Shown piece after piece: positions 1-9,839 of a DNA stretch of 64,000 nucleotides. Location: contig JANVAS020000239.1 in assembly GCA_027563935.2 (NCBI GenBank), positions 2,852,001 to 2,916,000 on the forward strand, given 5' to 3'. The position numbers and the translations under genes were made by a program. Position 1 is the stretch's first letter; every line of letters starts with the position of its first letter. Below the pieces are notes generated by a model, which was given only the letters and a program-made list of their open reading frames with translations, was not told the DNA's origin and made no database searches. The DNA comes from Costus lasius (Eukaryota > Streptophyta > Magnoliopsida > Zingiberales > Costaceae).

Positions 1-446
1 ATTTGGAAAGTCGGTTTTCCAATTTGAGAGTAACGCCCCACGTTTGTGTAAAACACCTCTTGCTCTCGTTCTCTTCTCCTTTCGATGACACACTCATGAA
101 GAAAGAGGTTAACGCCTTGGAGAAAATTCAGCCAAGCAAGAGTTCATCTCTCAATTCCCTTCAAGCGATCAAGGAGACTTGAAGGTCTTTGCTAGCACAA
201 AGAACATCAAGGAGGAGCCATCTCTCTTCTTGTGTGCGGCACCTTTGGAGGAGAGCCCTTTCGATCTCTACTTCCAAGACGCCGTCCATCAAATGGCATT
301 GGTATGAATCTTTCGATCTTTACAAGGTTTTAAAGTTGATCATATGAATATATCACATGCGATCCTTATGAAACCCTAATTCCGCTGCCAAAAAGTTTAC
401 ATGCGCCACTTTAGGGTTTCGCCCCCCTCTCGAAAGGGACTTTTCA
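1..446 (+). mobile_element. 3' end of a copia LTR (B/C type), cut by window edge
   Basis: This stretch resembles the last part of the B and C LTRs found elsewhere in the window: the shared words include tttgctagcacaaag and the closing block around gggtttcgcccccctctcg. It ends TTTTCA at 446. The next base begins an integrase codon (GGT AGA TCC) that matches the A-type integrase exactly in frame. I therefore read it as the 3' LTR of an element inserted into the A1 integrase, with the rest lying left of the window. The 5-bp TSD would be GGTAG, but its partner is outside the window. An alternative is an internal deletion that joined an LTR to pol. Confidence 0.7.
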
Positions 447-2733
447 GGTAGATCCATTAAGGCTCTTCGATTAGATCGTGGTGGAGAGTACCTGAGTGGT
501 GAGTTTCTTGAATATCTGAAAGAGTGTGGGATTTTATCCCAACTCACTCCTCCTGGAGCACCCCAATGGAATGGTGTGTCTGAAAGGAGAAATCGAACTC
601 TGTTGGACATGTTTCGATGTATGATGAGTCATGCAACTCTACCTCCCTCATTATGGGGATATGCACTTAATACAGCTTCTCTAATACTGAATAACGTTCC
701 ATCTAAAAGTGTCTGAAAGATTCCATATGAGGTATGGAGTGGGAGACGCCCTAATCTATCTTTTATCAAGATCTGGGGATGCGAGGCATATGTCAAGCGT
801 CAGGATTCTAGCAAACTATAACCTAGATCTGATAAATGTGTGTTTGTGGGGTACCCTAAGGAAACTAAGGGTTACTACTTCTATGTTCCCACCGAGAACA
901 AAGTTTTTGTTGCTCGGGGTGCTGTCTTTCTAAGGAAAGAATTTGTCATGAAAGAAGTTAGTGGGAGGAAGTTTGACTTGGATGAGGTCCAAGTGCAACC
1001 TCAAGACACAGAGATGGAACCTGAGCCACCTGTACCAGTTGCTAGGCAACCTGAGGCTCAAACACAGGCCCCACGTAGGTCTGGGAGAATTCCTCATGCA
1101 CCTGAGAGGTATGGGTCACTGTCGACCCAACATGACGGTACCTTCATCATTGAGGATGAACCCAAGACTTATGATGAGGCGGTCAGTGGACCAGACTCCG
1201 AGAGATGGCTTGAGGCCATGCGATCCGAGATGGATTCCATGTCAGCTAACCAAGTCTGGGATTTGGTTGAGTTACCTGATGGGGTAAAACCCATAGGGTG
1301 TAAATGTGTCTTCAAGAGGAAGACAGACATGGATGGTAACATAGTTACCTATAAAGGTAGACTAGTGGCTAAGGGATTCAAACAAGTCCAAGGGGTGGAC
1401 TATGATGAAACCTTTTTGCCAGTTGCCATGTTCAAATCCATTCAGATTCTACTTGCTATAGCTGCATATCATGACTATGAGATATGGCAGATGGATGTGA
1501 AGACAACGTTCCTTAACGGGAAGCTAACTGAGGATGTGTATATGACACAACCTGATGACTTTATCCATCCTGTAGAGGCCAATAAGGTCTGCAGGCTAAA
1601 GAGATCCATCTATGGATTAAAGCAAGCATCTCGAAGTTGGAATCTTCGATTTGATGAAGCTGTGAGAGATTATGGCTTTATCAAAAGTGAATATGACGCC
1701 TGTGTATACAGAAAATTCAGTGGGAGCTTGGTGACTTTTCTGGTCTTGTATGTCGATGACATACTACTCATTGGGAACGACATCCCTAGTCTTCAAGCTG
1801 TGAAGACATGGTTAGGGAAGTGTTTTGAGATGAAAGACTTAGGGGAGGCCGCCTATATCCTAGGCATGAGGATCTACAGGGATAGATCCAAGAAGCTCCT
1901 AGCCCTTAGTCAGAGTACATACATTGATAAGGTCCTGGAGAGGTTTAGCTTGGAGCAATCTAAGAAAGGGTACCTTCCAGTGAGACATGGCCTTACTCTC
2001 TCACAAAAGCCAGTGTCCCACCACACAGGCTGAGAGGGATGACATGAGTCGAGTGCCCTATGCTTCGGCAGTAGGATCGATCATGTGTGCAATGCTGTGT
2101 ACTAGACTAGATGTGGCTTATGCTGTGAGCATAACCAGCCGATACCAATCCAATCCTGGAGTACAGCACTAGGTAGCTGTAAAGAACATCCTAAAGTATC
2201 TGAGAAGAACTAAGGATTTGTTCTTGGTCATTGGGGGACAGGAAGAGCTCAATATGCAGGGCTACACTAATCCGTCTTTCCAGTCTGACCCTGACGACTT
2301 CAGATCGCAGGCCGGTTATGTGTTGAAGATAAATGGAGGCGCTGTTTGCTGGAAGAGCTTCAAGCAATCCACCATAGCTAATTCTACAACCGAAGCTGAG
2401 TATGTGGCCGCTTCTGAGGCAGCCAAAGAAGCTGTTTGGATTAGGAAGTTCATTTCTGAACTTCAGGTGGTTCCAAGCGTAGTGGATCCCATTGAAATCT
2501 ATTGTGATAACAATGGAGCAATTGCACAAGCTAAGGAGCCACGGTCTCATAAAAAATCCAAACACATACTCAGGAAATTTCACCTGATCAGAGAGATCAT
2601 AGATAGAGGTGATGTCAAGATTAGCAGAGTTGACACAGAGAACAATCTGGCAGACCCATTGACCAAGGCTTTGGCGCAGCAGAAGCATGATGGTCACGCT
2701 AGAGATATGGGGTTAAGATTTCTAAACCTCTAG
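447..2733 (+). pseudogene. Copia A1 pol fragment: integrase, RT, RNase H (broken)
   Basis: This is the downstream half of a Ty1/copia polyprotein. It encodes the integrase core from GRSIKALR onwards (SDRGG-type Asp changed to LDRGG, then WNGVSERRN with the catalytic Glu), the reverse transcriptase with LYVDDILL, and the RNase H ending MGLRFLNL. Gag, protease and the integrase N-terminus are absent because another LTR interrupts the element at 446/447. The frame is broken by TGA at 714-716, TAA at 819-821, a 1-bp insertion near 2005 (ctctctcacaaaag against ctctctcaaagag in A2) and TAG at 2170-2172. The long lineage-typical RT and the LTR size suggest an Angela/BARE-like copia, though I did not test this with a tree. 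It is not functional. Confidence 0.92.
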
Positions 2734-2743
2734 GTCTTAGTGC

Positions 2744-2754
2744 AAGTGGGAGAT
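2744..2754 (+). other. Polypurine tract of copia A1
   Basis: The sequence AAGTGGGAGAT lies immediately before the 3' LTR start TGTTGG. The same tract precedes the 3' LTRs of B1, C and A2, so it is the conserved plus-strand priming site of this copia group. Confidence 0.85.
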
Positions 2755-2963
2755 TGTTGGTGTATATGCCCTAAGGACCTAATTCTGGTCCGTTACTTGT
2801 ACTACTTGACATTGATATTTATATCATACTGGCATTGTCGTTATCATTATTTGTTTACATCTACGAATATGTACTTATATGATAATGTCCCTAGAGACAG
2901 ATTGGATTTATGCTCAAACAATCGTCCCCAGTCAATGTACCTAAGTGGATAAGGGACATCTCT
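2755..2963 (+). mobile_element. Copia A1 3' LTR, first segment
   Basis: It starts TGTTGGTGTATATGCCC directly after the polypurine tract and aligns with the first ~210 bp of the A2 LTRs (28331 and 50705). It is interrupted after TCTCT (2959-2963) by a solo gypsy LTR and resumes at 5349. Confidence 0.9.
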
Positions 2964-5348
2964 TGTTATAACCTTAATTTTATAAATTGAATTTTTGAAA
3001 TTCAGAAATTTATTTTTGGAATTTTTATGATTTTTAGAAAATTTTTTAGAATTTTAAAAGTTTAAAATTCGAGCTTTTATAAAAAAGTTTGATTTTTGCG
3101 CTCGCGGGGGCTCGAACCCGCGTCGCGGGTCAACCAACGACTCCGTCTAACCACGAAATCGGGTTTTCGATTTTAATATAATATCGGATTTGATTCTTTT
3201 GATTTAAAGTTAAATTTTGAATTTGAAACCGTGTCAACCCGTCGTCTTCCCCACGGATCTCGGCGATTTTCTCGCCGCCGCGTTCTCGCCGTCTGGAACG
3301 AGTTTTACCTCTATATTAGAGGGCTTTTGTTCGACTTGAGGAGTTTCGAAACCTAACCTGTCTTCAACCCTCGAAGCGCCGCCAGGAAGGAGAAATCGCG
3401 CTCAAACACATCGCCGGAGTTCGAGCCATCCAGCGCCTTCATCGACGGCGATCTCGGTGTTCTGGGCTACGATACATCGTCGTAGCGAGGTATGTAGGCT
3501 TCTGTGAAGTTTTCGTGAAGTTCTGTTGTGTTTTGGTTGAGTTTTGAGTATCGACGGTGGCGGCGCCACCGTCGATACTTTCGTCTAATTCGAGAGCTTC
3601 GACCGGGCGTCGAAATCTCTCCGAAGTTCGTCGAGGAGCTTCGTTTCGTTGTTATAAAGCTTCTGGAGAAATTTGGAGTCGATCCGATGTTCGACGCGTT
3701 CTCGCGAGCTCGCCGGCGCAAGCAGCGGACGCGAGTCCGGCAGCCTTGCGCGGCGGCGGTCGGGCGGCGCGGTTTGATTGGCTGAACCGGGTTCAAATTT
3801 AGGGTTTGGCGGTTTATTTAGAAATAAACCGTCGGCTATATTGAAATCGATTTAAACCGGTTTGAGTTTTATTTAAGTTTTGGGTTCGGTTTATTTTGAA
3901 ATAAACCATCGGCTGTTTTGAAATTGATTTGAACCGGACCGAGCGGTTCAATTCTATTTCGGGTCAGTTCTTGAATTTTGACCGGTTCGACCATGATTCG
4001 GTCGAATCCGGGCCGGTTCAGGTAGTCGTTGGAAAGAGAATTAAATTTCCTATCTAATGGTAGTCTGTATAGCTTTAGATAAGGTTTATATTTTGTGTAA
4101 TTTAAGTTAGAAGTCTCAGTTTAACTTGGTTCAGGGTGAATTTGATCGGTTCAGTGCAATTCTATCCAGTTCAGTGGGTTTTAGGTTCGGTTCATATGAT
4201 CTGAGACTGGTTCTCTAGGTTCAGGGTTATGTTATACATGTTGGTAGTTTTGGTTTTCAAATTAGAGTGTTTAATGATAGAGTTCAAGTACAAATTCATG
4301 TTTCAGAGTGGTTGATCCATTAATCGGCTTGCATCGTTTGATAAAACAATTATTGACTTTTCAAAAGGATTCAGAATAACAGCGATTGAGGTAGGAATCT
4401 TACCCTACTCCTTTCTTACAGTGTCAATAATAGGAATTACTACTTAATCCTTTGACTTGATATTTGATGCATATGATAGAATTAATTGACACTGATATCT
4501 GATTGCTTCGTCTGCTTGGTTTGTTTCTGAAATTCCTGTTGAACTCAGATATCTTGATTATTTGGTCATATTCTGTTTCTGTATGATTGGTTAACAAATC
4601 TATTTGAGATATCTGATTTATTGGCTTATGAACCTGATTGAACAATTGTGTATCTGAGATATTGGCACATAAGTATGTGAAACCGTTGTAAATCTGAGAT
4701 GATAAAGTCGTGATATATTTTGACCTCTGACCTGGATGATTTATTCTCCAGTGGCCTGTTTATCTGAGTTATAGTTCTGATTATATCAGACTATCTGAGC
4801 TGCCGGTTAGGGCACCGCCAGTTGTCCTCGGGACAATACTACGGATGTCAGATGTTGGACGCAACATTCACCGGACTGTTTAGGACAGTCGTTCCATTGC
4901 ATGAGCAACAGTGGAAACACTCTGAAAATGAGTGCGGCTCTTGATTGAGATCTGTTGGCCAGCTTGATGATTTGCACGACATTCCTATATTATTTGTATA
5001 TCATTGTTTCAGTTATTGTGTTATCCTGTTATTTGATTCCCTCACCATGTTTGTTGATTCCTACTTAGCATTTCTGCTAACTCCCTTTGTTTCTCTTCCA
5101 GGTACAGAGTTAGCTTCTGGGAGGGATAGAGTAGATAGCAGATACCAGCCGAGTTAAGATAGTTGTCTTTTGTATTTTATTCAGTTGATAATTTGGATAG
5201 TTGTATTCAGATATTGTGTTGATATTAAATTTGGATTGTTTATTAAATAAAGGTTATGTGATTATTGTAGTTCTCTGGTTCCTATCAATACTGTTACTCC
5301 CTGGGGAACCCTGAGCTAGAAATAGCCGGCTTCCGCCGGGGCGTGACA
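2964..5348 (+). mobile_element. Solo gypsy LTR (Tekay/Del-like), 2385 bp
   Basis: The insertion starts TGTTATAACC and ends GGGGCGTGACA, so it has the TG...CA ends of an LTR. It is flanked by TCTCT (2959-2963) and GCTCT (5349-5353), a 5-bp TSD with one mismatch. The A2 LTR reads GCTAT at the empty site, which confirms an insertion. No internal region, primer site or pol is present, so it is a solo LTR left by LTR-LTR recombination. The length and ends fit the long LTRs of Del/Tekay chromoviruses. It contains two ~50-bp direct repeats (3811-3860 and 3888-3937), a perfect hairpin (3547-3579) and a motif shared with the other gypsy LTRs (5061-5106). Short ORFs inside it are chance products. Confidence 0.88.
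3547..3579. repeat. Perfect 15-bp-arm hairpin in solo LTR
   Basis: The arm AGTATCGACGGTGGC, a GGC loop and the exact reverse complement of the arm form a GC-rich hairpin. Its function is unknown. Confidence 0.9.
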
Positions 5349-6295
5349 GCTCTGGTACTTGTGAGATTGGTATATGGGCTGGTTAAGCACGAGGTGCTAA
5401 CGCAGACATATGAGTATATCAATGGTGGATATACTGGACCGACCCACTGTGAGGCAATGACTTTGTGTCACAAGTTATCCTCACAAGTGATAGGAGATGC
5501 ATTGATCCCTTGACTTGAGGTCATTGGCCATTCTATATGGTTAGGGGTATGCATTGATACAACCTAACGTCTTGCCGTAGTTGGGAGGTAATAATGGTTG
5601 TCATTGGGCATGTCACGACCCATATGAGAAGGTCCATGCACAGACATAGGATTTGCCCCTTTCCTAAGGGAAGTTTGATATCTATGGAGCTCCTCTATGG
5701 TTCTATGACTGAAAGTGTATGGCCATACCCAGGTTAGACCTGATTTAGTCATAGCCATGAGATTGGATGAAAACAAGTGTTGACACACTTATCCAATCGG
5801 ATATTAGTACGGCAAAGAGACTGTAATGCATCTGTACCTAATTGCGATGATGGGGATGTCGATGTCGATATCCATTCCAATGACCTAGGTAGCAGCGATG
5901 CACTGCTAGGTGCCACTCACTGCTTGTGGTGGCATTTGGTCAGCACTGCCAGCATCAGAGGAACCTACAGGGTCGCACACCTTGATACTCGAGTTCTCGT
6001 ATTGATCGGGAAGCCTTATGATCGAGTTATTGAGTAACTCGAATCGATTTTGGAGATTTCATGAGCGCCAATGGGTCTGATGAGATGGAAGAGATTTATT
6101 GAAGCCAACTTCCATTTATGGCATATTAACCATGGTTAGCCCTGTTTGACCTAGGGTTAAATTGGATTGGATCCAAGGGCTTGGTTAACATGCATAATGG
6201 ACATTGGGTTGGGCCCATTGAAAAGTTGGGCTTATTGGGCTCAAGGAGAAAGGGAATTGTAGGCATGTGCTTAACTCTAGTTAGACTAGGGTTAA
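5349..6295 (+). mobile_element. Copia A1 3' LTR, second segment
   Basis: A-type LTR sequence resumes after the solo LTR (ctctggtacttgtgag) and follows the A2 LTR to about two-thirds of its length. It is then interrupted by the B1 LTR, which begins TGTTGGGG at 6296. The five bases before B1 are GTTAA. The last 170 bp of an A-type LTR reappear at 22006-22175. No gene is seen here; the short ORFs are not conserved. Confidence 0.85.
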
Positions 6296-7979
6296 TGTTG
6301 GGGTATGCCCTTAAGGCTAATGTTTGAGGCCTTGGGTTATTATCAGTATCATGTATAAACTAAGTATATGTATATAAAGGCAATTGTTGTTATTCAGATT
6401 GTTGCATTGTCTGCTGCTGTATGTATACATCTGAGTAATGTCTCAATGATGTTCAGCTTAGCTGACATTCAGTGTTGTCCTTAGTCGAGATATCTTGGTG
6501 AACATGAGATAGCCTTGATATGATTGAGACTAATATGTGTTCTAATCTTATAGGATGCTTCGAGTGTGGAATAAGATTTAGACACATAGGTGCATTGGAT
6601 GTACTGGACTGACCCTACTTAGGATATTCAATTGTTTGTCACAATGTGAATAAATCCTTATAAGCAAGCAAGTGGTATATTCCCTCTGACTTGAGATCAC
6701 TTGTGTTACTAAGTGATGATTGGAATTGTCTTGAGGTACTTCAATATCATTTGAAATATAATGGTTAAGGATTATCTTGGATAGTGGGCATGAGTCATGT
6801 TAGGACACTAGTGATAGATATAGGATTGCCTCTCCTAGTTGGAGTGTGATGTTCTGAAGGGGCCCCCTGGATGAGATGGTTGAGAAAGTGTATGGCCATA
6901 CCCAGATGACTATGTTCATCTGATCTAACCATTCTCATCGTGTTGGAATTACAGGCTTGACACGCTTGTCCAACGAGAACATCCAGTGGCAAAGGGAACA
7001 TGTATACTGAGTGAATTGGATTCACACTTGTGCTGTCATTTGGGAGTGGTCTTGGAAGACTCTTTCCTTCATATCGGGAGACAGTGATGTGTTGCTAGAT
7101 ACCCCTCTCTGATCGTGATAACGTAAGTTATCGTTACCGACATTGAAGGAAACCCTCAGGGTCGCACAATTTGATGATATGGCTTACTTATGTCAGATCG
7201 TGTGGACTAGAATTATTCTAGTTCAGTTTAAAGCAATTTAAACTCTGATTGGAAGTGAGATCTGGTCTGATTATGTTTGATTGATTAGGACATATGATCG
7301 GTAAGCTTCGATCGGGAGAATTGATGCTTGATCGAAGAGATCAAGAGCGTCAAGAGATGTGTGGTTGGATCTTGAGCCACTTGGTTCAATAAGATCAAAA
7401 CCAGGGTTGGTTTGATTTGGTCTTTGAAACCAAATAAAATTGAACCGGTTCACTTAGTGTGAGCGCATGGTTCAATTAAAGAGGGAAGTTTCGGTTGGTT
7501 CACTTAGGGTGAACGCATGGGAGTTAAGAGGGGAATCAAGAGAGGGAGTTACATTTTTTGGTTCTTACCATAAGTGGTAACCGAATCTTTCCATCTTGGT
7601 CTCTCGCGTTTTTCGAAGCTTGCTCTCTCGCCTCCTCTTTTGTGTGGTTGCTTGATCATCTTCAAGAACAACAAAAGGAAAGGAGTTTGGCCAACAAAGA
7701 AAAAGCACATCTCCTCTCCAAGTTTCGATCAAGGACTCCTTAGTGCCTTGCTAGCACAAAGAGCACAAGGAAGAAGCCATTAACATCTTGTGTGTGATTC
7801 CTTTGGAGAAGAGGAGCCTTTCCCTTTCTTCTTCCAAGCCGCCACACAAACTATGGCCATGGTAATGCTTCAACTTATCCTTTCATGGTTGATTATATTT
7901 CAAGTCAAGCGATCCATGAAACCTAGTTTTTCCGCCTATGCAAAATTTTCGAAATGCATGTTACCTAGGTTTCCTTTCA
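6296..7979 (+). mobile_element. Copia B1 5' LTR (1684 bp)
   Basis: It starts TGTTGGGGTATGCCC and ends CCTTTCA, with a primer site one base downstream. The matching copy is at 16770-18453. Small ORFs in it (for example at 7558-7743) recur in the second copy only because the LTRs are repeats. Confidence 0.92.
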
Positions 7980-7980
7980 G

Positions 7981-7992
7981 TGGTATCAGAGC
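7981..7992 (+). other. Primer-binding site, initiator tRNA-Met
   Basis: TGGTATCAGAGC lies one base after the B1 5' LTR. It is the standard complement of the 3' end of plant initiator tRNA-Met used by copia elements to prime minus-strand synthesis. Confidence 0.93.
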
Positions 7993-9839
7993 GCTGGTTT
8001 TTGGCTTGATATATATGATTGCCATCTTGTGTTCCATGTTTGCTTTTATGCTTTGGATAGATCTACTAGATGTGCATGCTTTTGTTATCATGCGAAAATA
8101 CATGCCATGTGTTCATACCATATGTTAGATCTACATGATTTTTCATTGAAGCTTGCGCATGTGATGTTTGTTTGCGCTTGTCATAGAAGTTTTCAATCAA
8201 AATTTATCATCATGCGCGACCCTCACATAGATCTATCTAAGAGCCTACTTCAAATACTTAGACGGGTTAACAATGTTGAAGTCGTCAGTCAAGTCTGGAC
8301 CCAATAGCCTAATCAGACCATCTGACAGCCTAGATGGGTCGGCCGGATAGCACCTGTGCGCAAGCAATACAGGTGGCTATAGGCCGACTGCAGAAGGGCG
8401 TGTAGCGATGTCTGATTGAGGCGCCTAGTGAACGATCATGATTAAGGCACGGGGTCACACCCACTTGCCAGAAATCATGTGGGACGTTCAGCCCTTAAGG
8501 CATGCATAGTTGACCTTGTGGTCGACGCAAGTCAGTTATGACTGGGTGCATGCAAGGGCAGTAGGTCTGACTTGGTCTAACGAGTGGATACCTGTTAATG
8601 GACCGTTGTAAGGTAGTAGGGAACATAAGGAAATAAAATTGATGCCATGGGTTTTTTCAAAACTTTTATTTCTATTTGGATCACATGTATGCATGTTTAA
8701 CATGTTGAATGGGTGTTTATTTAATCTTATGTGGGCTGCCCTTATCTTGTGTGCTGTGCTGGGGCCTGCGTGCCTGGAATTAAATATAAATTTTGCTGTG
8801 ATCTGCGAATCACACTTTAATTTATGAAAATGTATAATTGACCTGCGTGTCAAACCATGTCTAGATAGAATAAAATGTAATTTGATCAGACATGAGCACA
8901 TGAGCACACATGGCAGAGGCGCTTGCAGTCAGTGGCTTCACCAAGTGGGAGGTCTAGAGTTCGACTCTAGAGCAGGCGCATACTGCCTGGAGGGCATTTG
9001 GACCCGGGCTGGGCCAGATGAAGTACAAGAGTCCCATAAAGAGCTCAAGTGAAAACTTTTGTGAAACTAGGGTTTTACTTAGGCATTTATGGGCGTTTAC
9101 CACATAAGATAATGGTGCTTTCATTTACTGTTTTAAGTAATATTAGCACAAGCATGTTTTATTCTTCTGCTATCACTATAGAATTTGCATGATAGTAAGA
9201 AGATAAAAGACCGAAAATAAATCCAACGTTAATATCAAGCTCGATTGCCTTCTGACGCGAAACCTCACTGTTCTGACTATCGTTGGGGCCGTGTTGTACC
9301 CACTCAGTGGGCACGCCCAGCTATCTTCAGACGGTGCGTGATTACACCTACATGCTACAGAGAAGGGATTTATCGCTTCTCGTTGCTCAGCATAGCACGT
9401 GGTGGTCCAGGAAGTAGGTCAGGTCAGTTTGACCATATAGGCTACATATTGAGCATATGATAGCTAGATGGAGGCAGCCATCTGAGGAATCAAAGACCGT
9501 GTTGTACCAACTCTGTTGGCACAGTCTTCTGGATTGCCTAGATGAAGGGGAATCGCACGGGATGGCGATTGGCATGGATAGCCTACCAGTGACAAGTGCT
9601 TGAACTCTCTGTGTATCTTATCTCGCCTGAGCGGGACGCGGAGATCAATTATGAAATCTGGATCCCATCTCACTAAAAGAGTTTCACTCTTTCGGGCTGT
9701 TTTATTGGATTTTTCAGTCAGATAAAATAGTGAGAAAAGAATCACTCTTAAGTCCTGGAATGATTCTAACATGGATACTGACCTTGTTGTTCTTGCTATG
9801 TTGTAGATTCCTGCAGCAACGAACACCACAGGACTCAAT
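7993..9839 (+). other. Copia B1 untranslated leader with stem-loops
   Basis: This 1.85-kb segment lies between the primer site and gag and has no gene. It carries three short stem-loops at 9299-9311 (CCCAC-TCA-GTGGG), 9507-9519 (CCAAC-TCT-GTTGG) and 9622-9635 (CTCGC-CTGA-GCGGG). These recur at matching places in the B2, C and A leaders. A tRNA-gene-like B-box core (GAGTTCGACTC) lies near 8957-8967. The leader probably holds packaging or dimerisation signals, but that is inference. Confidence 0.75.

Noticed and set aside
353..610. Minus-strand 85-codon ORF
   Set aside because: It lies antisense to the LTR end and copia integrase, with no domain; it is a shadow of pol.
6291..6295. GTTAA as a proven target-site duplication of the B array
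   Set aside because: No GTTAA partner at the right end; the right LTR of B2 is deleted.
7558..8307. Small ORFs in B1 recurring at 18032-18781
   Set aside because: They lie in the LTR and leader, and the recurrence reflects the tandem copia array.
8930..8990. Possible tRNA gene
   Set aside because: It has only a B-box-like core; no full cloverleaf with acceptor stem can be drawn.
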